Assembly (NCBI GenBank): GCA_016792625.1
Contig: JAEUKK010000104.1
Location: 1-64,000, forward strand
Source: Deltaproteobacteria bacterium
Lineage (GTDB): Bacteria > Myxococcota_A > UBA796 > UBA2385
DNA length: 64,000 nucleotides
Direction of reading: 5' to 3'
The notes below the pieces were generated by a model. It searched no databases. It was not told where the DNA came from and saw only the letters and a list, made by a program, of their open reading frames with translations. Made by a program: the position numbers and the translations under genes. This document shows, one piece after another, positions 25,574-36,643 of the stretch (the stretch's first letter is position 1; each line of letters starts with the position of its first letter).

Positions 25574-28537
25574 ATGTCCCGGCTCGGCGAATTCCAGCTC
25601 GGAGAGCTCCTCTCGCGCCTCGTGGGGCCCAATGGCACCCGCGGCCTGTCCGGCGACGCCGATCGGGTGCTCCCCCAAGACCCGAGCCTCGCCTTCTACA
25701 ATGACCGGCTGCGCCGCCACCGCGCCGCCGATGACCTCGTCGCCGACCCGGCCCAGCTGTGGCGGGCCGGCGGGCGGCGGGTGGGGCTCGAGGCCCACCT
25801 CGCGGCGAACCTCGGCGATGGCCTCGCGCGTTGGTCTGACCTGCTGGTGGTGATCAACGCGCCCGATTGGGCCCGCAGCCTCGGCCGCCTCGACCAGCCG
25901 TGGACCGAGCAGGTCGCTGCGCTGCTGCGCGCGCGCTTCGAGCGCTTCTGCGTCGAGAATGACATGCACCGCGTCTTTCCCCAGCGGTCGATGGGGGTGA
26001 AGGCGGTGATGGACGGCGGCGCCGAGCTTCGGGGCGGGCGCCTGCACCTGGGCCCGGGAGAGTTCGTCACCGGCCTGCTGCCCAACTTTTATGGCGGGGT
26101 GGGCGCGAGCTCTCGGCCCGTGGTCGCCGTGCACGTGCACATCCCCGGCGCGTGGGAGGGCTACCGCGAGGTCGGGCGGCTCTACTCTGACCAGGTGTTG
26201 TTCACGCTGGGCAACCACTGGCTCGACAACTTCCAGCACCCCGCGCTGCGGGCCCCGGCGCTCTACCGCCTGCAGCAGCTGTCGGACGGCAGCTTCGTCC
26301 ACCTGATCAGCCCCGACCTCGCCGAGCAGATCCACGTGCGCCGCGAGGCCGAGGCCGGCGCGGCCAGCGTGCTCACCCTGGCCGCCATCGGCGGAGAGAC
26401 CCTCGCCCACCTCGTGCTGGTCGAGGTCGACCCCGTCCGCGACCCAATCTTTATGGAGGACACCCAGAGCCTCGGGGGCGTACCCGACCCCTTTCGTGCC
26501 TCGGCGACCTTTGTGGGGCCGGTCAAGGCGCCCCAGGCCACCGGCGGGCTGCAGAGCCGCACCGTCGTGCCGGTCGAGGTCGAGGAGCGCATCCTGACCC
26601 TACACGAGCGCGGGGTGCTGCTGCAGCGGGTGCACTTCTCCCGATTTATGGTCGGCTACGATGTTTACATCGGCCCCGCGGGAGAGATCGGCACGGCCAT
26701 GGCCGACCCTGCGGCCACGCTGGCCGTGCGGGGCGCCGAGCTCGAGCTGCACGTGCACCACGCCAACCTGCGCGTGGACGGTGACCCGGTCGCCGCGGGC
26801 GCCCGGCTCAACCTACGCGGCGACCACCGCATCGCCGTGGATCGCCACACCCTCGCTTTTCGGGACCTGCGGGGCGTCGAGCAGCAGGGCTGGCCCTACC
26901 TCGCCGAGCTGCGGCGCCCCGGCGCGACCCTGCACCTCGTGTTCGGCGCGCGCCACAAGGTCGGGCGCGAGCCTCGCTGCGCCGTGCGCCTGCCCGATGA
27001 GCCCCACAACGGGAACCTCGTCTGGCGGCCCGATCTGTCCGCGGGCGACACCATCCGCTCCCGCAACGGAGAGATCCCCAAGGCGCGCTTTTACCTCGAC
27101 TCGATCATGGTCGCCTCGGAGCACGCCGAGATCGACCTGCGGCGCGAGCCCGTGCTCTATGGCCTCGCCCGAGACTGCTACACCTTCGTGCGCCGGGCGG
27201 GGCAGCTGCTCCCCCTGCCGCCGACCCGGGGCTCGCTTGGCGACGCTCCGCCGCCCAACCTCGACCTGTTGCCCGATGATGAGCTGCTCATCGGGAACTG
27301 CGTGCTCTCGGTCAGCTACCCGCCGAGCTCAGGCATCTCTGCCGATGGGTATCCCTCTGGGGCCTATGCGCCGCCGCTGAGCGCCGCCGAGCTGGCCGCG
27401 GCCATGGACGAGCTCGACGACAGCGCGCTCGACGCGGCCGCCCCCCTCGCGCTCCCGCGCTTGGGCAAGGCCCCGGGGCCGACCGACCCCCCGACCGCCC
27501 GGGGCCTCGGCGAGCGGGGCCCTGCGCCGGCCCGACCCTCGCTGGTGCCCGCCGATCCAGGCCCTGCGCCGCTGATGATGCTCGATGAGCCGCCCCCGGC
27601 GGTGGCCGCGCCGCCCCGCCGGGGCGAAGATTGGCTCGATGACGAGCCCGCCGATGGGATCTTGGAGGCCGCCGCGCGCCAGACCGCCGACGCCGCCGAC
27701 CTGCCCGCCGGCCCGCCGCCGCCTGTCGCCCTGCCCCTGCCGCTGGGCCTCGCGCGCGAAGACAGCCTCGTTGGCGCCACCTTCGCGCCCGAGGCCCCGG
27801 TCGCGCCCCCCGGGCCGCCGCGCCCCCGCGGGGTGCAGGTGGTCGATGAAGAGGGCTGGAAGCTCGAGCTCGGTCGCCCGGCCCGCTTGCGCCTAGTCGG
27901 CTGGATGGTGGCCGGCGAGGTCACCATCGGCAACCACGACGAGGCCGCGGTCTGCGTGCCCGAGAACCGCGCCGAGCCCGGGCAGAGCTTCGGCCGGGTC
28001 GACTACCTGCGCCTCAGCCTGCGCGGCCGCAGCGGGCGCCTCATCTTGCTCAGCCAGGGGGAGGCTGCCCTCTACCAAGGGGATCAACGGGTGGACCATA
28101 GCCAGTCCCCCGAGCAGTGCCGCATCGAGGTGATTCGCCGCGACCCCTTTGGTCAAGAGGACTTCCGCGTCGTGATGGCCGTGGTAGATGACCCGAGCCT
28201 GCCCGATCCCCGGGCGCGCCTGCTGTCCATCTCGGATCGCGACCTGATGGTGGGCGCGCTGTTCACCGCTGGCCTCCCCCTGCGGGCGACGCGGCGGCTG
28301 CGCCTGGGCGCGGTCGAGCTCACCGCCCTCTTTGACGGCCAGCAGCTCCAGCTCAGCGGCTACCTGCCCGATTACCGCACGCCCGGCGGGGGCTACCGGG
28401 CCCTCTTCGCCCAGCAAGGGGGCCGCCCCTTCCGCACCCTGCCCGAAGATGGCGCGCCGCTGCGCCTCGCGCCGGGCGACCGGCTGTTGCTCGAGGGCGC
28501 GCTGTGGGTCTTCTCGACGGACGGGGCCCGCGGGTGA
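25574..28537 (+). CDS. Large FHA-domain-containing protein
   Basis: 987 residues, cytoplasmic. An FHA-like module is visible around residues 455-545 (FGARHKVGREPRCAVRLPDE, then SIMVASEHAEIDL), and related beta-sandwich segments occur at ~770-850 (LVGWMVAGEVTIGNHDEAAV) and near the C-terminus. Residues ~1-300 are a unique domain with no recognised family; ~600-740 is Pro/Ala-rich linker. FHA domains bind phosphothreonine, and the next gene, overlapping by 4 bp, encodes a PP2C phosphatase, so the pair probably works in Ser/Thr-phosphorylation signalling; the kinase is not in the window. ATG 25574 is preferred to GTG 25568 because GGAGGG ends six bases upstream. Confidence 0.75.
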   Translation: MSRLGEFQLGELLSRLVGPNGTRGLSGDADRVLPQDPSLAFYNDRLRRHRAADDLVADPAQLWRAGGRRVGLEAHLAANLGDGLARWSDLLVVINAPDWARSLGRLDQPWTEQVAALLRARFERFCVENDMHRVFPQRSMGVKAVMDGGAELRGGRLHLGPGEFVTGLLPNFYGGVGASSRPVVAVHVHIPGAWEGYREVGRLYSDQVLFTLGNHWLDNFQHPALRAPALYRLQQLSDGSFVHLISPDLAEQIHVRREAEAGAASVLTLAAIGGETLAHLVLVEVDPVRDPIFMEDTQSLGGVPDPFRASATFVGPVKAPQATGGLQSRTVVPVEVEERILTLHERGVLLQRVHFSRFMVGYDVYIGPAGEIGTAMADPAATLAVRGAELELHVHHANLRVDGDPVAAGARLNLRGDHRIAVDRHTLAFRDLRGVEQQGWPYLAELRRPGATLHLVFGARHKVGREPRCAVRLPDEPHNGNLVWRPDLSAGDTIRSRNGEIPKARFYLDSIMVASEHAEIDLRREPVLYGLARDCYTFVRRAGQLLPLPPTRGSLGDAPPPNLDLLPDDELLIGNCVLSVSYPPSSGISADGYPSGAYAPPLSAAELAAAMDELDDSALDAAAPLALPRLGKAPGPTDPPTARGLGERGPAPARPSLVPADPGPAPLMMLDEPPPAVAAPPRRGEDWLDDEPADGILEAAARQTADAADLPAGPPPPVALPLPLGLAREDSLVGATFAPEAPVAPPGPPRPRGVQVVDEEGWKLELGRPARLRLVGWMVAGEVTIGNHDEAAVCVPENRAEPGQSFGRVDYLRLSLRGRSGRLILLSQGEAALYQGDQRVDHSQSPEQCRIEVIRRDPFGQEDFRVVMAVVDDPSLPDPRARLLSISDRDLMVGALFTAGLPLRATRRLRLGAVELTALFDGQQLQLSGYLPDYRTPGGGYRALFAQQGGRPFRTLPEDGAPLRLAPGDRLLLEGALWVFSTDGARG

Positions 28538-29454
28538 GCGGCGCTGGGCGAGACCGCCTCAGCGTGGCGGTGAGCTGCTCCCGGGGGGTCGGACCGGACC
28601 GGGGTGGTCGCGCCCGCAACGAAGACAACTTCCTCATCGCCCAAGACGGCCGGGTCCGTTTTCGCGACGGGGGCGGCGAGCGGCGCCAGCTCGGGGCGGG
28701 CGTCGGCCTGCTCTGCGCGGTGGCCGACGGCATGGGCGGGCACGACAACGGCGAGCTGGCCAGCGCGGCGGCGGTGCAGGCCCTGCTGCGGCTCTACGAC
28801 CGGGGGCGGCCCCACTCCGCCGAAGACGCCCTGCTGGGCTTTGTGCAGACCGCCCACGCCCGGCTGCGCGACCGGGCGCGGGCCCGCGGGGCGGGCAATA
28901 TGGGCTGCACCCTGACCACGATCTGGGCGGCCGAGCGCACCCTGGCCTGGGTGCACGTGGGCGACAGCCGGCTCTACCTGCTGCGGGGCGGCCAGCTCAG
29001 CCAGCTGAGCCGCGACCATACCCGTGGTGAGTTCGCGCGCCGCGATGGGCGCCCACCGCCGCACGCGGCCCACAGCCTGACCCAGAACTTCATCTTCGGC
29101 TCCCGCAACCTCGGCGATGACGAGCGGCTGCGGCTCGACAAGGGGCTCGACAGCGGCACCTTGACACTGCAGGTCGGCGACCGGCTGCTGCTGAGCACCG
29201 ACGGCGTGCACGGCCCGGTGCCCCCCGCTCAGCTCGCCGAGATCATGCAGCGGGCGGCTGATCCCGCGCAGGCGGCGCTCTGGCTGACCGACCAGGCCAT
29301 GGCCAACGGGGGCACCGACAACACCACCGCGCTGGTGGTCCAGGTCGACGCTTTGGCGAGCTGGGACCTCGACGCCGATGACTGGCGCCTGTGGGAGGAC
29401 GGCGCCGCCGAAGAGCCGCCCACCGCGCCGGTCCAGCCCCCGCCGCGGCGCTGA
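28534..29454 (+). CDS. PP2C-family serine/threonine phosphatase
   Basis: 306 residues. Metal-binding and catalytic motifs of PP2C in order: RNEDNFLIA, ADGMGGHDNGELAS, GCTLTTIW, VGDSRLYLLRGGQLSQLSRD, LLLSTDGVHG and GGTDNTTALVV. It removes phosphate from Ser/Thr of target proteins with Mn/Mg. GTG 28534 overlaps the stop of the FHA gene (GTGA), so the two are translationally coupled. The C-terminus is Pro-rich. Confidence 0.93.
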   Translation: MSGAGRDRLSVAVSCSRGVGPDRGGRARNEDNFLIAQDGRVRFRDGGGERRQLGAGVGLLCAVADGMGGHDNGELASAAAVQALLRLYDRGRPHSAEDALLGFVQTAHARLRDRARARGAGNMGCTLTTIWAAERTLAWVHVGDSRLYLLRGGQLSQLSRDHTRGEFARRDGRPPPHAAHSLTQNFIFGSRNLGDDERLRLDKGLDSGTLTLQVGDRLLLSTDGVHGPVPPAQLAEIMQRAADPAQAALWLTDQAMANGGTDNTTALVVQVDALASWDLDADDWRLWEDGAAEEPPTAPVQPPPRR

Positions 29455-29560
29455 TCCCCCCCCCCTGGCCGGTCGTGGTTCATCGGGCCCTTTGCAGCGC
29501 TCCGCCGGCGGGACACCTTCAGCGCGCGCGCCCCGCACCCCCGCGCGCCCTGGAGCCCCG

Positions 29561-31288
29561 ATGCGCCGCCTCCTGTTCGCCCTGCTCCCCCTCGCCGCCT
29601 GCGCGGCCGACCCCAAGGACAGCGGGGCCGCCGACGGGGGCGCCGTCGACGGCGCAGACGGGTCCGACGGCGTGGATGGGTCCGACGGCGCGGATGGGTC
29701 CGATGGCGTGGATGGGTCCGATGGCGTGGATGGGTCCGACGGTGCGGATGGCACCGATGGCACCGATGGGTCCGATGGCGGGGAGGACCCGCGCTGGGCC
29801 CCGCTGGTCGCGGCGGCCGAGGCCGACATGGCCGCGAGCGGGGCTTACGCGATCAGCGTCGCTGTGCTGAAAGACGGCGAGCTGCTCTATGCGGGGGCCT
29901 TCGGGGCCCGCGACGGCGCCGGCGGCGACCCGGTCAGCCCCGCCACCCTCTTCGGCATCGGCTCGACCACCAAGAACATGGCCGCCGCCCTCGCGCTGCG
30001 TGAGGTCGAGGCCGGCCGCCTAAGCCTCGAGGCGCCGGTCGCGGCCACCTTGCCCGCGCTGACCCCGCCCAACGCCGAGCTGCTCCCCGGCGCCACCCTG
30101 CGCCAGCTGTTGATGCACAGCGGCGGCACCAACGACTGGCTCGACTGGCGCGGCGATCCCGACGACGGGGCCCTTGAGAGCGACGCGCTGGGCGGCTTCT
30201 CGGCCGCGGCCTACCAAATGGCCGTCCCCGGCGAGATCTGGAACTACAGCAACCCCAACTTCTCCATCGCCGGGCTGATGACCGAGCAGGTCGACCCGGC
30301 GGGGCGGCCCTGGGCCGACATCGTCCACGACGATCTGTTCGCGCCCCTGGGCATGGAGCGCTGCGTCGGGCGGGGCGTCGACGCGCTGGCCGACGGCGAC
30401 TACACCGTCGGGGCGGGCATCGGCCTCTCGGGCTTGGCCCGCGATGTGGGCCCGGCCGACTTCGACCCGGCCTTCGCGCGGCCGGCCGGGCTGGTCTGGT
30501 GCACCCCCACCGACATGGTCACCTGGGGCTGGGCCCTGCTCGGGGGCCACCCCGAGGTGCTGTCCGAGGGTGTGCGGGCCGAGCTGCTGCGGCCCCAGAT
30601 CGATCTGGGCTACGTCGAGCCGGGCCTCCAGACCTACGGCTTTGGTCTGTTCATCGACCAGGGCTTCGCGCTGAGCGAGACGGAGTTCAGCGACAAGCTG
30701 CGCATCGACCACGGCGGCAACACGCTCGGGCACACCAGCGCCTTTACGCTCATCCCCGAAGATGGCGTGGTGGTCAGCGTGCTCGCCAGCGCCTACGGGG
30801 CCGATCTCAGCGCCACGACCCGGGCGGCCCTCGAGGCGGTTGACGCTCTCGGCCCGCTGCGCGCCCCGCCCGTGGTCGCGCCCGACCCGAGCCAGTGGGC
30901 CGACTTCGTGGGTGCCTACAAAGACGTCTACAACGTCGGCGACATGATCGTCAGCGAAGAGGGCGGCAGCTTGGTGGTCGACTGCCCGCTGCTCGACAGC
31001 CTCGGCATCCCCTACACCCGCACGCTCGAGGTCTGGGGCCCCCGCACCTTCTTTTGGGAGGTGCAGGGCATGACCATCGACCTGAGCTTCCTCCGGCCGG
31101 CTGGAGTGAGCGAGGGGCCGGCGAAGTACATCCGCAATCGCATCTTCGTCGCCACCCGCGACGAGGCCGAGGCGCCCCCTGCCTTCGCCCCGGCCGCGGG
31201 CACGCCGGGGCGCCCGCTGCGCCTGGGCCTGCCCCTGGGGCCCGACCCGCTGGGCCCGCGCGCGCCCGGGTGGGCCTGGGCTCGTTAG
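29561..31288 (+). CDS. Serine hydrolase (class C beta-lactamase-like) lipoprotein
   Basis: 575 residues. Lipoprotein signal LLFALLPLAACAAD (Cys14), then a flexible linker (~residues 20-74) of DGSDG/DGADG units encoded by a recently expanded microsatellite, then the penicillin-binding/beta-lactamase class C fold: Ser135-x-x-Lys138 (GSTTKNMAA), Tyr229-Ser-Asn231 (NYSNPNFS) and HGGNTLGHTSAF in place of KTG. Members are D-aminopeptidases or esterases rather than antibiotic-resistance enzymes. Anchored in the outer membrane or periplasm by lipid. Start ATG follows GGAGCCCCG. Confidence 0.9.
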   Translation: MRRLLFALLPLAACAADPKDSGAADGGAVDGADGSDGVDGSDGADGSDGVDGSDGVDGSDGADGTDGTDGSDGGEDPRWAPLVAAAEADMAASGAYAISVAVLKDGELLYAGAFGARDGAGGDPVSPATLFGIGSTTKNMAAALALREVEAGRLSLEAPVAATLPALTPPNAELLPGATLRQLLMHSGGTNDWLDWRGDPDDGALESDALGGFSAAAYQMAVPGEIWNYSNPNFSIAGLMTEQVDPAGRPWADIVHDDLFAPLGMERCVGRGVDALADGDYTVGAGIGLSGLARDVGPADFDPAFARPAGLVWCTPTDMVTWGWALLGGHPEVLSEGVRAELLRPQIDLGYVEPGLQTYGFGLFIDQGFALSETEFSDKLRIDHGGNTLGHTSAFTLIPEDGVVVSVLASAYGADLSATTRAALEAVDALGPLRAPPVVAPDPSQWADFVGAYKDVYNVGDMIVSEEGGSLVVDCPLLDSLGIPYTRTLEVWGPRTFFWEVQGMTIDLSFLRPAGVSEGPAKYIRNRIFVATRDEAEAPPAFAPAAGTPGRPLRLGLPLGPDPLGPRAPGWAWAR

Positions 31289-31334
31289 GGGCACGGGCGG
31301 GGCGGACCGCTGTGGCCCCGAACGGAGGCCCCCC

Positions 31335-33458
31335 ATGCCCGCCATCTGGCCCGCCCCCTGCCCGCCCGCGCTGCAGCCCCGCCGCGAGGGGCCCGCGCCG
31401 GCCGCCGATGACCCTGCCGCGCTCATTGACCGCGAGCTGAGCCTCATCCAGTTCCACCGGCGGGTGCTCGCCCAGGCCCAAGACCCGGGTGTGCCCCTGC
31501 TCGAGCGGCTGCGCTTCCTGACGATCGTCAGCCGCATCGTCGACGAGTTCTACGAGGTGCGGGTCGCCGGCCTGCTGCACGAGGTCGAGCTGCGCCGCCG
31601 CGCCGCCGACGGGGCCGACCTGCCCGAGCTGCTGCGGCGGGTGAGCACCGAGCTGCATGAGCTCATCGCCGAGCAGTACCGGCACCTCAACAGCGTGCTG
31701 CTGCCCGCCTTGGCTGACGAGGGCATCCTGCTGCGCCGCCGCACCCAGCTCAACCCGGCCCAGCGGCAGTGGGTCGAGTCCTGGTTTGAAGAGCAGGCCC
31801 TGCCCGTGCTCACCCCGCTGGGCCTCGATCTCAGCCACCCCTTCCCGACGGTGCAGAACAAGGCGCTGAGCTTCATCGTGGGCCTTGACGGCAAAGACGC
31901 CTTTGGCCGCGGGGTCGGCCTCGCCGTGGTGCAGGTGCCGCGCTGCTTGCCGCGGCTCATCCGCCTGCCGCCCGAGCTCTGTCAGGCCCGGCACGAGTTC
32001 GTGATGATCAGCTCGGTCATCCACGCCAACGTCGACAAGCTCTTCCCGGGCATGCGGGTGCGGGGCTGCCACCAGTTCCGGGTGACCCGCAACTCTGACC
32101 TGTGGGTCGACGAAGAGGAAGAAGAAGACCTGCTGCGGGCCATTCAGCTCGAGCTCCCCCGCCGCAACTTTGGCGACGCGGTGCGCCTCGAGGTGGCTGA
32201 CACCGCAGAGGACCACAAGGTCCACTTTTTGCTCCACCAATTTGGCCTCGACGAGCGCCACCTCTTCCGGGTGAACGGGCCGGTGAACCTCAACCGGCTC
32301 GCCGCGCTCTACGATATGGTCGATCGGCCCGATCTCAAGTTTCGGCCGTTTACGCCCAGCGTCCCGACCCGCGTGACCCAGAGTGAGGATATTTTCCGTA
32401 CGATCAGCGAGGGTGAGCTGCTGCTGCACCACCCCTACCAGAGCTTCGGGCCGGTCACCGAGCTGCTGCGCCAGGCCGCCGCCGACAGCGAGGTGCTGGC
32501 GATTAAGATGACCCTCTACCGCACTGTTCTGCGCTCACCGGTGGTCGAGGCGCTCATCGAGGCGGCGCGCAACGGCAAGGCGGTCACCGCGGTCATCGAG
32601 CTGCGGGCCCGCTTCGACGAAGAGGACAACATCCAGATCGCCACCCGGCTCAAAGAGGCGGGCGCGAGCGTGGTCTACGGCATCGTCGGGTTCAAGGCCC
32701 ACGCCAAGGTGCTGCTCGTGGTGCGCCGCGAGGCGGGCAAGCTGCGCCGCTACGTGCACCTCGGCACGGGCAACTACCACCCGGGCACCAGCAAGGCCTA
32801 CACCGACATCTCGTTCATGACCGCCGACCCCATCATGGGGGCCGACGTGCACACCCTGTTCAACCAGCTCACCGGGATTGGCGTCGCAGAGCCACTCCAG
32901 AAGCTGTTGCAGTCCCCGTTCACCCTCGCCCGTGAGGTCACCGCCCGGGTAGACGCCGAGGCCGACGCCGCCCGCGCCGGCCGCAGCAGCGGCATCGCGC
33001 TCAAGCTCAACGCCCTCGTCGACCCGGCCCTGATCGCCGCGCTGTACCGGGCCAGCCAAGCGGGGGTGCCCATCCGCCTCAAGGTGCGGGGCATGTGCCG
33101 GCTGCGCCCGGGCGTGCCCGGCCTCTCTGAGACCATCCAGGTGCACAGCACGGTGGGGCGCTTCCTCGAGCACAGCCGCTGCTACTGGTTCCACGCCGAG
33201 GGCGACGAGGTGATGTACCTCGCCTCGGCCGACTGGATGGAGCGCAACCTCTACCGCCGCGTCGAGGTCGCCTTCCCCATCGAAGACCACCGCCTCAAGC
33301 AGCGCCTGCGCGCAGAGCTTTTTGAGCTCTATGACCGCGACGACACCCAGACCTGGGTGATGCTGCCCGACGGCACCTCGCGCAAGCGGGCGCCGGTGGG
33401 GCCGCGCCCCTTCTCGGCCCAAGAGCACCTGCTCGAGCTGCACACCCGCCGCAGCTGA
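31335..33458 (+). CDS. ppk1: Polyphosphate kinase 1
   Basis: 707 residues, normal length. Synthesises polyphosphate from ATP. N-terminal domain ALIDRELSLIQFHRRVLAQA, core VDEFYEVRVAGL, and catalytic domain with HHPYQSFGPVTELLRQAA, KMTLYRTVLRSPVVEAL, the FKAHAKVLLV motif whose His456 corresponds to the autophosphorylated histidine, and YVHLGTGNYHPGTSKAYTDI. Ribosome site GGAGGCCCCCC before ATG. Polyphosphate is an energy and stress store and fits with the stress genes around. Confidence 0.97.
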   Translation: MPAIWPAPCPPALQPRREGPAPAADDPAALIDRELSLIQFHRRVLAQAQDPGVPLLERLRFLTIVSRIVDEFYEVRVAGLLHEVELRRRAADGADLPELLRRVSTELHELIAEQYRHLNSVLLPALADEGILLRRRTQLNPAQRQWVESWFEEQALPVLTPLGLDLSHPFPTVQNKALSFIVGLDGKDAFGRGVGLAVVQVPRCLPRLIRLPPELCQARHEFVMISSVIHANVDKLFPGMRVRGCHQFRVTRNSDLWVDEEEEEDLLRAIQLELPRRNFGDAVRLEVADTAEDHKVHFLLHQFGLDERHLFRVNGPVNLNRLAALYDMVDRPDLKFRPFTPSVPTRVTQSEDIFRTISEGELLLHHPYQSFGPVTELLRQAAADSEVLAIKMTLYRTVLRSPVVEALIEAARNGKAVTAVIELRARFDEEDNIQIATRLKEAGASVVYGIVGFKAHAKVLLVVRREAGKLRRYVHLGTGNYHPGTSKAYTDISFMTADPIMGADVHTLFNQLTGIGVAEPLQKLLQSPFTLAREVTARVDAEADAARAGRSSGIALKLNALVDPALIAALYRASQAGVPIRLKVRGMCRLRPGVPGLSETIQVHSTVGRFLEHSRCYWFHAEGDEVMYLASADWMERNLYRRVEVAFPIEDHRLKQRLRAELFELYDRDDTQTWVMLPDGTSRKRAPVGPRPFSAQEHLLELHTRRS

Positions 33459-33460
33459 GG

Positions 33461-33508
33461 GGGCGGGTCATCGGTCGCCCCGGGTGCAGGGGTCTGTTTG
33501 ACCCGCCC
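33461..33508. terminator. Bidirectional terminator hairpin
   Basis: GGGCGGGTCA (33461-33470) and TGACCCGCCC (33499-33508) are perfect 10-bp arms filling exactly the gap between the convergent ppk1 and tail-anchored-protein genes; inside the 28-bp loop CCCC and GGGG can pair again. A TTT lies at the base of the second arm on the + strand. Confidence 0.7.
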
Positions 33509-34222
33509 TCAGTCCCACCAGAGCAGCGCAGAGATCCCCACGCCCAGCGCCGCGCCGACCAGCAGCCCGACCAATAAGGTCAGGCGGGGGTCTGTCTGCG
33601 GCGGCCCGGGCGGGTGCACGACCGTCGGCGGCTCGTCCTGCGCGGGTGGCCGCGCTTCGGACACGGCAGACGGTGCGGGCGCAGCCGGCGCCGCGGTCGG
33701 CGGATCGGCGTCGGCCGGCGGGCCCTCGGTCGTGGGGCCCTGGCCGAGGGCGGCGTGCAGCGCGCGCAGCTCGAGCTCGATGAGGCCATCAGGCAGGGGC
33801 ACCAGATCCAGCGGCTCGTTGGCGATCGCCGCCTTGACCCCCGGGCTCGGCCGCAGCTCACCCGGCGCCCCCTGTGGGGTGGCCGCCCGCAGGTCGGCAA
33901 TGGCGTGCAGCAGGGCGCTCCAGGCGGGGCCCGGCGCGACTTGGGCGGGCCCGGTGCGCTCAGCGGGCTCGGGCGGCCGAGTGGGGCGCAGGGGGCCGGC
34001 GGCGGTCCGCTCCCACGCGGCGGTCGAGGCTGGATCGGGCGGAGGGGCCGCGCGCCGCGGGGCGGGCGGGCGCGCCGCGGTGGGCTGCTCGTCAGGAGGG
34101 GGCGCCGGCGGGGGCCCCGAGGCGGGCGTGGACCCGCTGACCGTACCGCCGCTCGCCGAGCCGGTGGTCCATGGGTCGAGCAGACCGCGCAGGGCCTCGT
34201 CAACGCCCGGCGGCAGGCCCAC
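33509..34222 (-). CDS. Proline-rich tail-anchored membrane protein
   Basis: 237 residues, not recognised. Long Pro/Ala-rich regions surround a short ordered segment (~residues 100-160: WSALLHAIADLRAATPQGAP, then EPLDLVPLPDGLIELELRAL), and a single C-terminal helix (LTLLVGLLVGAALGVGISAL) ends in LWWD, so the protein is probably tail-anchored with its bulk in the cytoplasm. It is downstream of the FHA-sigma54 regulator on the same strand (102-bp gap). GTG start, ribosome site weak. Confidence 0.6.
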   Translation of the reverse strand: MGLPPGVDEALRGLLDPWTTGSASGGTVSGSTPASGPPPAPPPDEQPTAARPPAPRRAAPPPDPASTAAWERTAAGPLRPTRPPEPAERTGPAQVAPGPAWSALLHAIADLRAATPQGAPGELRPSPGVKAAIANEPLDLVPLPDGLIELELRALHAALGQGPTTEGPPADADPPTAAPAAPAPSAVSEARPPAQDEPPTVVHPPGPPQTDPRLTLLVGLLVGAALGVGISALLWWD

Positions 34223-34324
34223 CTCGTCGACGCCGCCCCCGGGCGGGGCGGAGGCGGCAGGGCGGGGCGCCGGGCGGTCAGGCGGTGGGGGCAGGGCGCA
34301 CCTCGGTGGGGCGCCGTTAGCCGC

Positions 34325-35911
<1,587 letters not shown>

Positions 35912-36014
35912 CGCGCCCCCTCGCCGCGCCCGCGGCCGGGCAGGGGAACGGAACCGCCGCCAATTGCATGAGGGGCGGCCCCGGCGCGGGGCGCCGGGCG
36001 GGCGCCGCCCTGGG

Positions 36015-36045
36015 GTTCGCTGCGCTCCGTCGGCCTGCGGCCGAC
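36015..36045. repeat. GCA-loop mini-hairpin element, minus orientation
   Basis: GTCGGCC (36029-36035), a TGC loop and GGCCGAC (36039-36045) form a perfect 7-bp stem; read on the minus strand the loop is GCA. Next to it, TTCGC-TGC-GCTCC (36017-36027) is a degraded second hairpin. The order and loop match the paired hairpins at 6238, 38696 and 54466. Confidence 0.55.
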
Positions 36046-36136
36046 CCGCGCCGGGGCGCGGCCCGGCGGCCCCCTGCCGCCGCGAGGCGGGTTCGGGCCA
36101 TGGCGCGCGCGGGCCCGGCGCGGGGCCCCGCCTCGC

Positions 36137-36478
36137 TCAGCGCGCCCGCAGGAGGGCCTCGACGGCGGCGCGCAGCGCCTCTGCCTGAAGCGGGGCCTGC
36201 ACCTCGCCCAGCGGCTCACCGGCCGCGACCACAAAGAGCGCGGGCAGATGAAAGACCTCGAGCTCGGCGATGAGGCCGGGCGCGTCTTCGGCCTCGGCCC
36301 AGAGCGCGGGCAGCCCCACCCCGGCCGAGAGGCCCGGTAGCAGCGCGCGCAGACGCCGGCAGGCCCCGCAGGACGCGCTGCCCACCGCGAGCAGGGCCAG
36401 GGGCGTGGCCTCGAGGCGGGGCCAGGCGTCGGCGTCCCGCAACTTGGGCAGGGCGGAGGGCGGAGGGTCGGCGGGCAA
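36137..36478 (-). CDS. Thioredoxin-like protein (CGAC motif)
   Basis: 113 residues. The TTG start at 36478 is fixed by GGAGGCCCCC directly upstream, the same leader as many genes here. SASCGACRRLRALLPGL holds the redox motif CGAC (Cys-Gly-Ala-Cys), AGLIAELEVFHLPALFVV-like strands follow including the cis-Pro (HLPALFV). No signal peptide, so a cytoplasmic thiol-disulfide protein; the motif is not the CGPC of classical thioredoxin. The much longer open frame upstream is the complement of the next gene and is not real. Confidence 0.8.
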   Translation of the reverse strand: MPADPPPSALPKLRDADAWPRLEATPLALLAVGSASCGACRRLRALLPGLSAGVGLPALWAEAEDAPGLIAELEVFHLPALFVVAAGEPLGEVQAPLQAEALRAAVEALLRAR

Positions 36479-36643
36479 GGGGGCCTCCGGGGCGCGCGGG
36501 GGCCCCGCGCCGTGTAGCCTCGGCTGCGCGGGCCGCCCCCCGCGCCGGAGCGCCGCCTGCCCCCGTCTGCCCTCTCGTCGCTGCGCCGCGCTCTGGCCGC
36601 GCCCGGCCAGGGCGGTCCGGCGCGCCGGCCCCGCGGCGCCGCC

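Noticed and set aside
29561-31288. Antibiotic-resistance beta-lactamase
   Set aside because: The third motif is HGG rather than KTG and the protein is a long lipoprotein, as in esterase/D-peptidase-like members.
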